Shown one piece after another: positions 8,684-18,587 of a DNA stretch of 34,305 nt (positions are counted from its first letter, which is position 1; each line of letters starts with the position of its first letter). The notes below the pieces were generated by a model. It saw only the letters and a program-made list of their open reading frames with translations, was not told where the DNA came from and made no database searches. The translations under genes were made by a program, and so were the position numbers. Source of the stretch: Candidatus Heimdallarchaeota archaeon (GTDB lineage Archaea > Asgardarchaeota > Heimdallarchaeia > Heimdallarchaeales > Heimdallarchaeaceae); NCBI GenBank assembly GCA_021399345.1, contig JAAFKI010000197.1, positions 1-34,305 on the forward strand, written 5' to 3'.

Positions 8684-11600
8684 TTAAAGAGCTTCCTTTA
8701 GATATTTCCAAGTATAACCATTTTCAGCTGTAACTATGTCAGAAACTATACCTTCAGCAACCAGAAAGCCACCATTTCTTGAACCGCCTTCAGGACCTAA
8801 ATCAATTATTCTGTCAGCTTGTTTGATAATATCCATGTTATGATCAATAATCACTACTGTGTTACCTTCATTAGCTAACCTGTGTAGAACTGAAATCAGT
8901 TTATCAATATCATAAAAATGAAGTCCCTGTGAAGGTTCGTCGAGCAAGTAGATACTCTTATCATGGGTTCTTCGAGAAAGCTCTCTGCTTATTTTAAGAC
9001 GTTCTGCTTCCCCCCCAGAAATTGTTGTTGTAGGTTGGCCCATCTTCAGATATCCTAGTCCCACATCTACAGCTAATTGTAATGGTCGATGTATTTTTTC
9101 AATATTTGAGAAAAGTTCTGTAGCTTCTTCAACTGTCATTTCCAAAATATCTGAAATTGTTTTCTTCTTATATCTTACAGAAAGTATTTTTTTCTTGTAT
9201 CTTTTTCCTTTACATAAAGAACATAAAATCCAAACATCTGACAGGAAAAGCAATTCTATTCTTCTTTCTCCAAGTCCTCGACATTCAGAACATTGACCTT
9301 TTGAGGTGTTAAAACTGAAGTGACCTGAAGTTAATCCCTTAGCTTTAGCTTCTGGTAATGTTGCGAAGAATTGTCTAATCTCATCGAAAACTCCAAGATA
9401 AGTAGCTGGATTAGATCTTCTTGATTTACTTAAAGTAGATTGGTCTACAATTATTACTTTTTCAAGGTCATCATATCCAGAAATTGATTTATGTTTACCA
9501 ACTTCAGTCTTTTTTCCATGAACTTGTTTCTCTAAACATTTCTGAAGAGTATCAATAACTAAAGAGGACTTACCTGCACCAGAGACTCCAGTTACAGCTG
9601 TAATAAGACCTTTACCAAACTTAACATCAATATTTTTCAAGTTGTTTTGTGATGCTCCCTTAATTTCAATATATGAATTAGTTTTCCTATTTTTCTTAGG
9701 TGTTTTTATCTTCTTCGTTCCTTGAATATAACAAGCTGTTAAGATATCATCTCTTTTGAGAAGTTCTTCAGTTGGACCTATCGCTACAACTTCTCCTCCT
9801 TGGTCGCCGCCAAGAGGACCAAGCTCTATCAATATATCCGAGTTCTTGATTATTATATCGTCATGTTCAACAACTATTACATGGTTGGAGTTATCTCTTA
9901 ATTTTTTCAGAGTAGTGAGAAGATTATTTATGTCCTTGGGATGAAGCCCGATCGTTGGCTCATCGAGCACGTATGTGACTCCTATTAGTCCACTACCTAT
10001 TTGTGACGCTAACCTTATTCTTTGTGCTTCTCCATTTGATAATGTGCTAGACCTTCTATCTAAAGTTAAGTAACTTAATCCTACATCAATGAGATATTCT
10101 GCTCTTTTCTTAAGCTCTATTAAAATTCGTTCTGCAATTTTTGCTCTTCTCTTATCTAGCTTCATATTGGTTAAGAAATCTAGAAAATCATCCACTGCGA
10201 ATCTTGAGAGATCATTAATTGATATCTCACCAACAGTTATCGAAAGGACTTCTGGTTTGAGTTTCTTTCCAGCACAATCTGAACAGTTGTATTCACTGTA
10301 ATATTTATTCATTTTTTCCTTACTTTTCTTTGACCAAGCTGAATCTGACTCTCTATCCATCCAATCGTCCCAGCGTTTGATCAATCCTTCCCATTCTCCC
10401 TTTCTTGTGTATTCTGAAGTTGATCTAGCTCTCTCCTGAATCACTTTCAGTTCAACTTCCACACCTTTTGATCCGTAGAATATTCCATCCATTTGTTGTG
10501 GTGAGAGCTCTTTCATTGGCATGTCTAAGGTGAAACCAAAGTGCTTTCCTACTGATTCAAGCATAGCTCTTCTCCAAGACCTAGGGTTTGACATTCTCTG
10601 AGCTGAATACGGACCTATAGCTCCTTCACTGATTGATTTATCCCAATCTGTAATAAGTTTTCGAATATCAAATTGTCTGATTACTCCTAGACCTGTGCAT
10701 GTTTGACATGCTCCTGAATAATGATTGAAACTGAATAATCTTGGATGAATCTCTTCAGGAGCTTCAAAGTCATGATCGATACATTCTGCATAAATAGAGT
10801 AAGTGTGTTTCTCGCCATTGAGATATACTTCTGTTCTCCCCTTCCCTAGTCCAACAGCTGTTTCAACAGCTTCAGCTATTCTTGAGATGTTTTCTTTCTT
10901 TACATTTATTCTGTCAAGTGCAACCGATAAAGATGTTGATTTCTTTGTTTTTATTTCTTCATCAATCTGGTAATCCTTACCATCAACTACAACTCTATTG
11001 TATCCCTGTTTTCTTAACTCATCAATAGTTTTTTTGATGTTTTTCTCTTCACCATTTGATAGAGAAGCAGCAACAATAATGTTTTTGTCCTTATATTCTT
11101 TCGAAATAAGCTTGGCTATTTCATCTATGGTTCGTGATTTTAAAACTATGTTGCAGTGAGGACAATGAGGGATACCTATCTTTGCATAAAGTAATCTTAA
11201 GTAATCATAAATTTCAGTAGTTGTTGCAACTGTAGAACGAGGATTTTTTGATATGGAATGCTGGTCTATTGCAATGGAAGGAGTTAATCCTATTATATCA
11301 TCAACATCTGCTCTTTCAGCTTTTGAGAGAAACTGTCTTGCATAACTACTGAGGGATTCAACAAATCTCCTTTGACCTTCCGCAAAGAGAGTATCTATTG
11401 CTAGAGAACTTTTACCAGAGCCTGAAGGACCAGTTATTACTACCAATTTTTCTTTGGGAATATCTAAATTAATGTTCTTCAGATTGTTCTTCGAAGCTCC
11501 TCTGACATATAGAAAATTAGCAGGATCTAGATCTTCTTCATGGATGCTCCTCTTACCTTTATCTATAACTTGTACCTCATTGAATAAAACTTTACGAAGC

Positions 11601-14443
11601 GCTAAACCTGTGTAAGAAAGTTCATTTTCAGCTAACTCTTCTGGTGTTCCAAAATCAACCACATATCCCCCATTTTCCATCCCTCCTTCAGGACCCAAAT
11701 CTAACACATAATCACTCGATTTTATTACATCGAGATTATGTTCGATCATCAGGCAAGTGTTACCGTTTGAGACTAACCTTTGAAGCACAGCTAACAACTT
11801 CTTAATATCCTCAAAACTAAGCCCTGTTGTAGATTCATCAAGTATGTAAAGTGTTTGTCCTGTTGCTCTTTTGGACAATTCACGACTAAGTTTAATTCTT
11901 TGTCCTTCGCCTCCAGAGATTGTTGTACTGGGTTGTCCTAGTTGAATATATTCAAGTCCAACATCAACTAGAGTTTGAAGAATTCTGCTAATATTAGGAA
12001 TGTTCTCAAATACCTTAATGGCTTTACTGACGGTCATGTTTAAAATATCAGCAATGGAATGACCAGAGTACTTGATTTTTAACGTTTCATCATCATATCT
12101 TTTACCTTTACAAATTTCACATTCTACATCTACATTAGGCAGAAGAGTCATTTCTATGGTGTTATAACCATGTCCATTGCATGCTTCGCATCTTCCGATT
12201 TTAGTGTTGAAGCTAAATCTTGTTTTATTGTATCCTCTAATTTTTGCTGTAGGTAGAGACGCAAATAAATCTCTTATGGGGCCCATTACTTTAGTATATG
12301 TAGCTGGATTTGATCTTGTAGTTCTGCCAATAGGTGATTGATCTATAACAACTACTTTGTCTATATTTTCTGTCCCTTCAATCGACTCATACTTACCTTC
12401 TTTGTGAGTACCATTGTGCAATTTGTTAACTAATATAGGATACAATGTGTCTGCAACTAACGAAGATTTACCACTTCCCGAGACACCAGTAACAGCTGTA
12501 AAAGTTCCAATGGGGATGTTAACAGTGATATTTTTTAGATTGTTATGGGAAGCACCTTTTAAAGTAATGAAAGTTTCACTTTCTCTTCTGATTTTGGGAG
12601 TTTCTATTTTATCTAAACCAAGTAGATATCTAGCTGTGACTGATTCTTTTCCATCTTCTTCAGTAAGATTCTCTGGTTCTTTCAAGAATAGAAAATGTCC
12701 ACCTGCATCACCTGCATAAGGACCTAAATCTAATAGTAAATCAGCTGTTCTCATGGTATCTTCATCATGCTCTACAACCAATAAGCTATTACCACCATCT
12801 CTGAGAGTTTGTAATGAATTGAGTAGTTTTTCATTATCTCTATTTGCTAATCCGATCGATGGCTCGTCCAGGATATAGGTAACTCCTTGAAGTTTTGAAC
12901 CGATTTGAGTTGCTAATCTTGTTCTTTGACTTTCCCCCCCACTTAGTTCATTTGCTCCTCTATCCAGAGAAAGGTAATGTAATCCTACTTCAATTAGAAA
13001 AGATAATCTGTTTCTGATTTCTTTGAGTAAAGGTTTAGCTATAATAGTTTCTTCTTCATTCAATTCCACGTTATTGAAGAACTCTAAACACTTGTCGATT
13101 TCAAGTTTGTTCAATTCTGCTATATTTTTTCCTTTAAATAAAACTGCAAGACTTTCTGGTTTCAACCTGTACCCTTTACAATCAGGACAAGTAGATTGAT
13201 CCATCAATCTCTCTAGCATCTTTTTTCTATTTTCGGCTGAGACTCTTTGATAAGCTTCAGATGTTAACGGGATCATTCCTTTCCATCTAGCTGTCCACTC
13301 TCCCTTCCCACTCCATTTACTAGTTGCTGTATCCCAGCTCCATTGGAAGTGATATTCTTGTTTTCCTGTACCATAAAGCATGATATCTTGTTGTTCCTTG
13401 GTTAAATCCTTCCAAGGTGTAATGAGATTGAAACCATGTTCTTTTGCTATTTTATCAAGATTCTTTAGTCCTAAGGAGACATATGTAATATGTTTCTTTG
13501 TACTAGTCATTGTAGCTATTGCACCATCAGCTATGGATAGTTCTGGATGTGCTACAAATTTCTCAGGAACTATCTGAGAGATTTTGCCAATACCTCTGCA
13601 TCTTTGACATGCTCCAACAGCTGTGTTATGTGAGAAATCTCTAGGATTAAACTCATTCACAGCTATACCACATGTAGGGCATACTAATTTTGTTGAAAAT
13701 ATTCTTTGATTTTTTTCACCGATAATTTTTAACTTACCTGTTGAGAGATCCAAAGCTAAGTTGACACTATCAAGTATTGAAGGTTCATTTTTTCTTTCAC
13801 ACTTGTTTCTGTCAACAATGATTTCTATGTCATGAGCTACATATCTTTCAAGTGTAACTTCTTCATTATCTAGATTGACTTCTTTTCCATCTATAATGAG
13901 TCTTACGTATCCTTCTTCTTTCCACTGGGTGAGCTCTTTTCTATATTCACCCTTTCTTTTCTCAAACATAGGGGCAACTATCTTGATTCGTTGTCCATCA
14001 AACGAAGCAAAAATTTGTTCAATAACTTGATCTGTGGGTTGAGCTTCAATTTTATCTTTGCATGCTGGGCAATGTGGGATTCCTACTCTCGCAAATAGAA
14101 CCCTCATATAATCATAAATTTCTGTTAATGTTCCAACTGTACTTCTTGGGTTTCTAGATATGGTCTTCTGATCAATTGAGATGGTAGGTCTTAATCCATC
14201 AATGTGTTCTACATCGGGTCTATCAAAATTACCAATGAACTGCCTAGCATATGCTGATAAGGTTTCCATGTATCTTCTTTGGGCTTCAAGATAAATTGTA
14301 TCAAAAGCTAGAGAACTTTTACCGCTTCCTGAGATCCCTGATATAACTACTAGTTTATCATGCGGAATCTCCACTGAAACGTTCCTTAAATTATTCTCTC
14401 GTGCACCCACAACTTTTATCGAATCTTTCACCACAGCAGACAC
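8684..14443 (-). CDS. uvrA: Tandem-fused double UvrA (excinuclease ABC subunit A, two complete copies)
   Basis: UvrA is the damage-recognition ATPase of nucleotide excision repair, normally about 940 residues with two ABC modules and acting as a homodimer. This 1919-residue chain holds two full copies, about residues 1-965 and 972-1919, so it encodes a covalent dimer with four ABC modules. Walker A motifs: 36-43, 653-660, 1005-1012, 1619-1626. Signatures: LSGGE 500, ISGGE 842, LSNGE 1468 (altered), ISGGE 1808. Walker B acidic pairs: 526/527, 869/870 (followed by Ser, not Pro), 1494/1495, 1835/1836. Zinc modules are present in both copies (Cys 125/128 with 255/258, 279/282 with 419/422, 752/755 with 775/778; second copy 1094/1097, 1246/1249 with 1387/1390, 1718/1721 with 1741/1744), but one pair in copy two is C-X-X-H (1221/1224). 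The halves are clearly diverged, so this is not an assembly duplication. The GTG start is preceded by GGGTG; GTGs at codons 4 and 5 are alternatives. No uvrB or uvrC is nearby. Confidence 0.96.
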   Translation of the reverse strand: MSAVVKDSIKVVGARENNLRNVSVEIPHDKLVVISGISGSGKSSLAFDTIYLEAQRRYMETLSAYARQFIGNFDRPDVEHIDGLRPTISIDQKTISRNPRSTVGTLTEIYDYMRVLFARVGIPHCPACKDKIEAQPTDQVIEQIFASFDGQRIKIVAPMFEKRKGEYRKELTQWKEEGYVRLIIDGKEVNLDNEEVTLERYVAHDIEIIVDRNKCERKNEPSILDSVNLALDLSTGKLKIIGEKNQRIFSTKLVCPTCGIAVNEFNPRDFSHNTAVGACQRCRGIGKISQIVPEKFVAHPELSIADGAIATMTSTKKHITYVSLGLKNLDKIAKEHGFNLITPWKDLTKEQQDIMLYGTGKQEYHFQWSWDTATSKWSGKGEWTARWKGMIPLTSEAYQRVSAENRKKMLERLMDQSTCPDCKGYRLKPESLAVLFKGKNIAELNKLEIDKCLEFFNNVELNEEETIIAKPLLKEIRNRLSFLIEVGLHYLSLDRGANELSGGESQRTRLATQIGSKLQGVTYILDEPSIGLANRDNEKLLNSLQTLRDGGNSLLVVEHDEDTMRTADLLLDLGPYAGDAGGHFLFLKEPENLTEEDGKESVTARYLLGLDKIETPKIRRESETFITLKGASHNNLKNITVNIPIGTFTAVTGVSGSGKSSLVADTLYPILVNKLHNGTHKEGKYESIEGTENIDKVVVIDQSPIGRTTRSNPATYTKVMGPIRDLFASLPTAKIRGYNKTRFSFNTKIGRCEACNGHGYNTIEMTLLPNVDVECEICKGKRYDDETLKIKYSGHSIADILNMTVSKAIKVFENIPNISRILQTLVDVGLEYIQLGQPSTTISGGEGQRIKLSRELSKRATGQTLYILDESTTGLSFEDIKKLLAVLQRLVSNGNTCLMIEHNLDVIKSSDYVLDLGPEGGMENGGYVVDFGTPEELAENELSYTGLALRKVLFNEVQVIDKGKRSIHEEDLDPANFLYVRGASKNNLKNINLDIPKEKLVVITGPSGSGKSSLAIDTLFAEGQRRFVESLSSYARQFLSKAERADVDDIIGLTPSIAIDQHSISKNPRSTVATTTEIYDYLRLLYAKIGIPHCPHCNIVLKSRTIDEIAKLISKEYKDKNIIVAASLSNGEEKNIKKTIDELRKQGYNRVVVDGKDYQIDEEIKTKKSTSLSVALDRINVKKENISRIAEAVETAVGLGKGRTEVYLNGEKHTYSIYAECIDHDFEAPEEIHPRLFSFNHYSGACQTCTGLGVIRQFDIRKLITDWDKSISEGAIGPYSAQRMSNPRSWRRAMLESVGKHFGFTLDMPMKELSPQQMDGIFYGSKGVEVELKVIQERARSTSEYTRKGEWEGLIKRWDDWMDRESDSAWSKKSKEKMNKYYSEYNCSDCAGKKLKPEVLSITVGEISINDLSRFAVDDFLDFLTNMKLDKRRAKIAERILIELKKRAEYLIDVGLSYLTLDRRSSTLSNGEAQRIRLASQIGSGLIGVTYVLDEPTIGLHPKDINNLLTTLKKLRDNSNHVIVVEHDDIIIKNSDILIELGPLGGDQGGEVVAIGPTEELLKRDDILTACYIQGTKKIKTPKKNRKTNSYIEIKGASQNNLKNIDVKFGKGLITAVTGVSGAGKSSLVIDTLQKCLEKQVHGKKTEVGKHKSISGYDDLEKVIIVDQSTLSKSRRSNPATYLGVFDEIRQFFATLPEAKAKGLTSGHFSFNTSKGQCSECRGLGERRIELLFLSDVWILCSLCKGKRYKKKILSVRYKKKTISDILEMTVEEATELFSNIEKIHRPLQLAVDVGLGYLKMGQPTTTISGGEAERLKISRELSRRTHDKSIYLLDEPSQGLHFYDIDKLISVLHRLANEGNTVVIIDHNMDIIKQADRIIDLGPEGGSRNGGFLVAEGIVSDIVTAENGYTWKYLKEAL

Positions 14444-14485
14444 CCAAAATTGAGCAGATTCTTATAGTCTCCCCTCTTGATTTCA

Positions 14486-14495
14486 CTATATAAAT
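14486..14495 (-). promoter_or_regulatory. TATA box for the double-uvrA gene
   Basis: On the minus strand this reads ATTTATATAG, about 45 bases before the GTG start, which would give a leader of roughly 20 bases. It shares the 101-base divergent region with the MFS promoter. Confidence 0.45.
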
Positions 14496-14513
14496 GTGAA
14501 GATTTGCTAAAAA

Positions 14514-14522
14514 ACTTATAAA
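14514..14522 (+). promoter_or_regulatory. TATA box for the MFS transporter gene
   Basis: ACTTATAAA is centred about 26 bases before the ATG at 14545, the spacing of a leaderless archaeal transcript. Confidence 0.5.
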
Positions 14523-14544
14523 TTAGTAAGAAATTTCAATTGTT

Positions 14545-15813
14545 ATGAATTCTGTAGAAACTACTGAATACAAGGTTTATTCTTATCGTTGGATTGTTCT
14601 AGTTTTATTCGGTTTAGTAGCTTTAGTCACTCAAATGATATGGATAACTTTTGCTGCAATTGAACCATCTGCTGCACCATTTTATGGAGTGGGTTCAAAT
14701 GCAATTCTTATGCTCTCTTTAGTGTTTATGATTGTTTATATCCCCATGAATATTCCTGCGGCTATGGCTATTGATAAATTTGGTTTAAAATGGGGAACTG
14801 GTATAGGTGTTATACTCACAGGAATTTTCGGAATCTTAAGAGCAGTTTCTGACCAGTATCATTGGGTATTGATTTTCCAAATTGGGTGTGCTATTGGACA
14901 ACCTTTCCTTTTAAACTCATTTACAAAAGTGTCTACAAACTGGTTTCCAGAGAAAGAAAAGGCACTTGCAACAAGTTTGGGAACAATGTTTGTTTTACTA
15001 GGAGTATTACTAGGAATGCTTATTACACCTATGTTATTGATTCCTGCTGGGGATCCAACATTAGTATTGTATATCTATGGTGGTCTAGCACTTGCTTTTA
15101 TGGTGATCTATCTGATATTTGTTAAAGATAAACCTGAAACTCCCCCCAACGCTTACAGTGATAAAACTAAAGTATTCGAGACTAAAGGAACCTGGGATTT
15201 ATTCAAGAATAAAGATTTCAATATTTTGTTCATTATATTCTTATTTGGAGCGGGTGCATTTAATGCTGTATCAACAGGTATCGCACAATTGTATAATTCT
15301 GTAAAAGTGCTTATGCCTGCTAGTTGGACTTTAATCGAACCTGATGATCTTCTTGGTATCCTAGGAGGAATTATGATAGTCGGAGGTATCGCTGGAGCTA
15401 TCACTCTTTCAACGCTTTCAGATAAATATCGAAAAAGAAAACCATTTCTTATAACCTCTGCTATTGCAGGAGCAGTTTGTTCGCTGTTATTCTTCTTTGT
15501 TGAGTATTTTGTCAAATCCTTTTTACCTCTCTATATACTGCATTGTATTATAGGTTTCTTCTTTGGTTTTCTATTGATTGCTGCTTTACCAGTAGGGTTA
15601 ACTTTTGCAGCAGAGATAACTCATCCTTTGCCAGAGGAAACATCCAACGGTTGGTTAATGTGGATAGGACAGTTGGGTGGAATAGCTCTTATTGGAATAA
15701 TATTTGGTATGAAAACTGATGCATTCAATTTCATTATTTATGGAGCAATATTGGTTATAGCAACTATTTTTGCTTTTAGAATGAATGATTTAGATGCTTA
15801 TGAATTGAAATAA
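14545..15813 (+). CDS. MFS transporter resembling SLC49 (FLVCR/DIRC2) carriers
   Basis: The 422-residue protein has about twelve hydrophobic helices in two six-helix halves. The N-terminal segment with RWIVLVLFGLVAL, QMIWITFAAIEPSA, PFYGV and the VFMIVYIPMNIPAAMAIDKFGLK stretch resembles the SLC49 branch of the major facilitator superfamily (FLVCR1/2, DIRC2), whose eukaryotic members move haem, choline or ethanolamine. The helix 2-3 loop (AMAIDKFGLKWG) and its repeat in half two (TLSDKYRKRKP) match the conserved MFS loop. The central loop is about 40 residues. SLC49 resemblance is my recognition from sequence style; the substrate is not inferable. It is probably a leaderless single-gene transcript ending in the T-rich tract after 15816, divergent from the UvrA gene. 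Confidence 0.85.
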   Translation: MNSVETTEYKVYSYRWIVLVLFGLVALVTQMIWITFAAIEPSAAPFYGVGSNAILMLSLVFMIVYIPMNIPAAMAIDKFGLKWGTGIGVILTGIFGILRAVSDQYHWVLIFQIGCAIGQPFLLNSFTKVSTNWFPEKEKALATSLGTMFVLLGVLLGMLITPMLLIPAGDPTLVLYIYGGLALAFMVIYLIFVKDKPETPPNAYSDKTKVFETKGTWDLFKNKDFNILFIIFLFGAGAFNAVSTGIAQLYNSVKVLMPASWTLIEPDDLLGILGGIMIVGGIAGAITLSTLSDKYRKRKPFLITSAIAGAVCSLLFFFVEYFVKSFLPLYILHCIIGFFFGFLLIAALPVGLTFAAEITHPLPEETSNGWLMWIGQLGGIALIGIIFGMKTDAFNFIIYGAILVIATIFAFRMNDLDAYELK

Positions 15814-15816
15814 GCT

Positions 15817-15845
15817 TCTTTTTTCTCTCTTTTTTCTATTTTTAT
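15817..15845 (+). terminator. T-rich transcription terminator after the MFS gene
   Basis: Several runs of five or six T on the coding strand directly follow the stop codon, the typical oligo-T archaeal terminator, with no hairpin. Confidence 0.5.
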
Positions 15846-15870
15846 TCAACTATTTTTGGTAAATCTCAAT

Positions 15871-15882
15871 AAATTTATATTT
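15871..15882 (+). promoter_or_regulatory. TATA box for the pirin gene
   Basis: AAATTTATATTT is centred about 42 bases before the ATG at 15919, predicting a leader near 17 bases. A GTGAT element just before the ATG (15911-15915) could pair with the 16S rRNA 3' end. Confidence 0.45.
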
Positions 15883-15918
15883 CATAAAGAGAATTCTGAC
15901 TGGTAAGCTAGTGATATT

Positions 15919-16782
15919 ATGAGCAAAATAAGAGAAATTCATCATGTTCAGACAAGTAGAACTACAATGGAAGGCGCAGGAGTCAAATTGAAAAGAGCTT
16001 TCGGTGATGTTCACAAGAAATTAGATCCTTTTCTTTTACTAGATGATTTTGGTTCCGATAATCCTGATGATTATCTTGCTGGATTCCCTTGGCACCCTCA
16101 TCGTGGAATTGAAACTATTACATATATGTTGAGTGGTAGCGTAAAACATGAGGATAGTTTAGGAAACGCAGGAATTATTGAAACTGGTGATGTTCAATGG
16201 ATGACTGCAGGTAGTGGAATTGTTCATCAAGAGATGCCTGAGAAATCTAAAGGATTAATGTCTGGTTTCCAACTGTGGGCAAACTTACCGGCTTCTCACA
16301 AGATGATGGATCCGAGATACAGAGATGTCAAAAAAGAAGATATTCCCGTTGTCACTGTAAATAAAAATATTGAAGTAAAAATTATCTGTGGAGAAGTTGA
16401 AGGAGTTAAGGGACCAGTTCAAGATATAATTACAGATCCTGAGTATTTAGATGTAACAATGAAAGCCAATTCGGTTTTTACACACCCAATTACTCGGGGA
16501 AAGAACTCTTTTGCATATATTATTGAAGGTGAAGGATTATTTTCTCCCAAAAATGCTAGAATATTCAATAAAGACCAGCTAGTTGTTTTTGAGGATGGAG
16601 ATGTGGTAGAAATCTTAACTAATGGCAGTAAACTGCGATTCCTACTAATATCAGGAAATCCAATCGGCGAACCCGTAGCTTGGGGTGGGCCTATTGTAAT
16701 GAATACTGATGAAGAAATCAGAACTGCGTTTGCTGAATATAGAAACGGAACCTTCCTCAAACATGAACAAAAGGATGAATAA
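15919..16782 (+). CDS. Pirin-family protein
   Basis: This is a bicupin of 287 residues, the normal pirin length. The metal site is intact and at nearly the same positions as in human pirin: His59 and His61 in WHPHRGIETITYML, His103 and Glu105 in GSGIVHQE. The stretch GSVKHEDSLGNAGIIETGDVQWMTAG between them is diagnostic. Pirins bind iron. Some bacterial members (E. coli YhhW) open quercetin with O2, while others act as redox-sensitive regulators, so the activity here cannot be chosen. The C-terminal cupin (about 180-260) lacks an obvious metal site, as is usual. The gene has its own promoter and abuts the GNAT gene, which faces it, with no gap. Confidence 0.93.
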   Translation: MSKIREIHHVQTSRTTMEGAGVKLKRAFGDVHKKLDPFLLLDDFGSDNPDDYLAGFPWHPHRGIETITYMLSGSVKHEDSLGNAGIIETGDVQWMTAGSGIVHQEMPEKSKGLMSGFQLWANLPASHKMMDPRYRDVKKEDIPVVTVNKNIEVKIICGEVEGVKGPVQDIITDPEYLDVTMKANSVFTHPITRGKNSFAYIIEGEGLFSPKNARIFNKDQLVVFEDGDVVEILTNGSKLRFLLISGNPIGEPVAWGGPIVMNTDEEIRTAFAEYRNGTFLKHEQKDE

Positions 16783-17355
16783 CTAAATTGGATTTAATTT
16801 TCTATATTCATCCACTAAAATATCCATGACTAGATCATCAACATATCTTCCTGCTACAAATGAAGCTTTTCTTCTGACACCTGTTTCTTTAAAACCTAGT
16901 TTCTTGTAGATACGTCTGCCTGATTCTAAGAAATCATAAACATGTAATTCTATTCTATGAAGGTTTAGAATATCAAACCCTATCTTTAGAATACATTTTC
17001 CTGAATCAGTACCAAATCCCTTTCCCTGGTCTTTTGGATTATAAATTGCTATACTCATAAAAGCTGTACGACTAACATTGTTTACCCTCTTTAAAGCTGC
17101 TACACCAAGAAATTTGTCAGACTCCTTTTCTATTATTGCAAAATTATATGCCCCTCCTTTTTTCATTTCTTTAGTGACTTTCTTAATCCATTCTTCTCGT
17201 TGCTGTCTTGATTCAGGTATGTATCGACCTAAACCAATACGCATTTCATAAGTGTTCCAATGTTGCATTATGTCATCTAAATCATCCATTTCAACTGCTC
17301 TTAATTTGACTTTTTCACCAATATATGGTGAATTGGATTCTATTTCTGAAGACAT
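16783..17355 (-). CDS. GNAT N-acetyltransferase (RimJ/RimL-like)
   Basis: The product of about 190 residues has the GNAT fold order. It opens with VKLRAVEMDDLDDIMQHW, then FAIIEKESDKFLGVAAL, the acetyl-CoA pyrophosphate-binding motif DQGKGFGTDSGKCIL (Q/R-x-x-G-x-G/A type), and the C-terminal NLHRIELHVYDFLESGRRIYKKLGFKETG typical of the RimJ/RimL branch that acetylates protein N-termini or small amines. The substrate is unknown. The ATG at 17355 is preferred over a TTG one codon upstream. A TATA-like ATATTAAAT on the minus strand about 25-30 bases upstream suggests a leaderless transcript. It converges exactly with pirin and lies downstream of the secreted glycoprotein gene, but a T-rich terminator separates the two. 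Confidence 0.9.
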   Translation of the reverse strand: MSSEIESNSPYIGEKVKLRAVEMDDLDDIMQHWNTYEMRIGLGRYIPESRQQREEWIKKVTKEMKKGGAYNFAIIEKESDKFLGVAALKRVNNVSRTAFMSIAIYNPKDQGKGFGTDSGKCILKIGFDILNLHRIELHVYDFLESGRRIYKKLGFKETGVRRKASFVAGRYVDDLVMDILVDEYRKLNPI

Positions 17356-17399
17356 CAATCAAAATTCTTCTACCATTTAATATGAATTTTCATAGAAAC

Positions 17400-17425
17400 A
17401 AGAAAAAAAAGAAAAATGAAAAAGA
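17400..17425 (-). terminator. T-rich terminator after the secreted glycoprotein gene
   Basis: On the minus strand the bases after the stop codon are almost all T, including a run of eight, as in archaeal intrinsic termination. Confidence 0.5.
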
Positions 17426-18448
17426 TTATTTTCTTCTGCGTAACAGAACAAGTCCAACAATCATTAAAGCGCCAGTTCCAATGAAAACTAAGTCTAGAGA
17501 ACCGGTTTTAAAAACAGTATCATCTGTTCCAATTGAAGGATCATAAACAACTTCATCTTCAAATTGCTCAAAGCTTAGATAAGTTTGTAAAGTTCCATCT
17601 CCTAGAGATGAATAAGAGGCATTTACTGTTCTATACTGATATTGATTGGAAACATTGTATCTAGCTTGCTTAGCATAGGCAAAATGACCTTCTACATCTT
17701 CACCTGAAATCTTATACATTTGCTTAATAGCATCAGTATTCTGTACTTTAAGTTCTTCACCTGTTGAATTTGTCTTAGTTTCACAAGCAAGACCATTTGT
17801 ATCATTTAACTGATATGTGTTTTTCAGAGGAGTAATGTCAAATCTAAATGCTAAGTTGGTATCATTTCTTTGGAAAGGATAATTGTTCATAGCAACATCG
17901 AATTTGAGTTCAGTCTTGCCTAGTACTTGATATCCATCTACGATGGTGTCATCTAGATACATATGAGCTCTAATTTCAATTTCAAAACCACTAAAGAATG
18001 GTTCCATTATCAAATCTGAAGTAAAATTGAAATGAACTGCTGAAACTTCATCTGTTCCTAAAGTGTAATCTACATCAAATCCGCTAAAAACCCATCTAAT
18101 ACTTGATAAAGATAAAGTGTTGGGTTGTGGAGGCATAGGTGGGCTGGGATCATCTTGCCAGATACTTGTTTCATTATATTGGAAAACTCCATCTTCATTG
18201 AAATCTAAGTATTCTGTTAGTGATTTGAACATTACATTAAATTCAAAATCGCTATTGTCTTCAATATACTGGAATTTAGGTACCATTCCACCTGCATTGA
18301 CTTTAATTGTCACACTATCATAAGTGAGTGTTACTAGTTTATTCTGTTCTTCATAATTAAGCACCTTTGCATCAGCTGAAACTTGAGTTAATGTTATCAG
18401 CATTAGAAGCATCATGCTTAGACCAAATATTTTTGCTTTATGGTTCAT
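17426..18448 (-). CDS. Secreted, membrane-anchored glycoprotein of unknown function
   Basis: No family is recognised. The 340 residues run as signal peptide (hydrophobic 8-22, likely cleavage after SADA about 27), a beta-rich extracellular domain, and one C-terminal membrane helix (about 316-335) ending in the stop-transfer tail RRRK. At least seven N-glycosylation sequons and many aromatic, Asp and Asn residues fit an exposed surface protein. A proline-rich patch, SPPMPPQP, lies near residue 107, and DFNEDGVFQ resembles a calcium-binding EF-type loop. The architecture matches the three tandem surface proteins at the window end, but I see no convincing sequence similarity. It is divergent from the membrane-bound winged-helix regulator, with a palindrome between them, so that regulator is a reasonable candidate to control it. 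GGTGA before the ATG is a possible ribosome site. Confidence 0.8.
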   Translation of the reverse strand: MNHKAKIFGLSMMLLMLITLTQVSADAKVLNYEEQNKLVTLTYDSVTIKVNAGGMVPKFQYIEDNSDFEFNVMFKSLTEYLDFNEDGVFQYNETSIWQDDPSPPMPPQPNTLSLSSIRWVFSGFDVDYTLGTDEVSAVHFNFTSDLIMEPFFSGFEIEIRAHMYLDDTIVDGYQVLGKTELKFDVAMNNYPFQRNDTNLAFRFDITPLKNTYQLNDTNGLACETKTNSTGEELKVQNTDAIKQMYKISGEDVEGHFAYAKQARYNVSNQYQYRTVNASYSSLGDGTLQTYLSFEQFEDEVVYDPSIGTDDTVFKTGSLDLVFIGTGALMIVGLVLLRRRK

Positions 18449-18515
18449 TTAGTCACCATGTATAACTCCTCTCCCCTTCTTGAATAGGTTCTTATTTAAT
18501 CATCTAAATATCCTA

Positions 18516-18533
18516 ACTTTAGAAAACTAAAGT
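18516..18533. promoter_or_regulatory. Candidate operator: palindrome between divergent genes
   Basis: ACTTTAGAAAACTAAAGT consists of perfect 7-bp inverted arms around AAAA, placed between the secreted glycoprotein gene (-) and the winged-helix regulator gene (+). It lies about 20 bases upstream of the regulator's TATA-like box. A single ACTTTAG half-site recurs at 19430-19436 before the DUF4382-like gene. Size and symmetry fit a dimeric winged-helix protein, but binding is inference. Confidence 0.4.
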
Positions 18534-18551
18534 AGGTAATGAAGTGGAACA

Positions 18552-18561
18552 AATATTAATA
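18552..18561 (+). promoter_or_regulatory. TATA-like box of the membrane regulator gene
   Basis: AATATTAATA is centred about 31 bases before the ATG at 18588, supporting that ATG rather than the GTG at 18579 as the start. Confidence 0.4.
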
Positions 18562-18587
18562 AGTATCAACTTTCTATTGTGCTAACA

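Noticed and set aside
8684..14443. Assembly-made duplication of a single uvrA
   Set aside because: The two halves differ throughout, including insert lengths, linkers and zinc ligands, so they are old, diverged copies.
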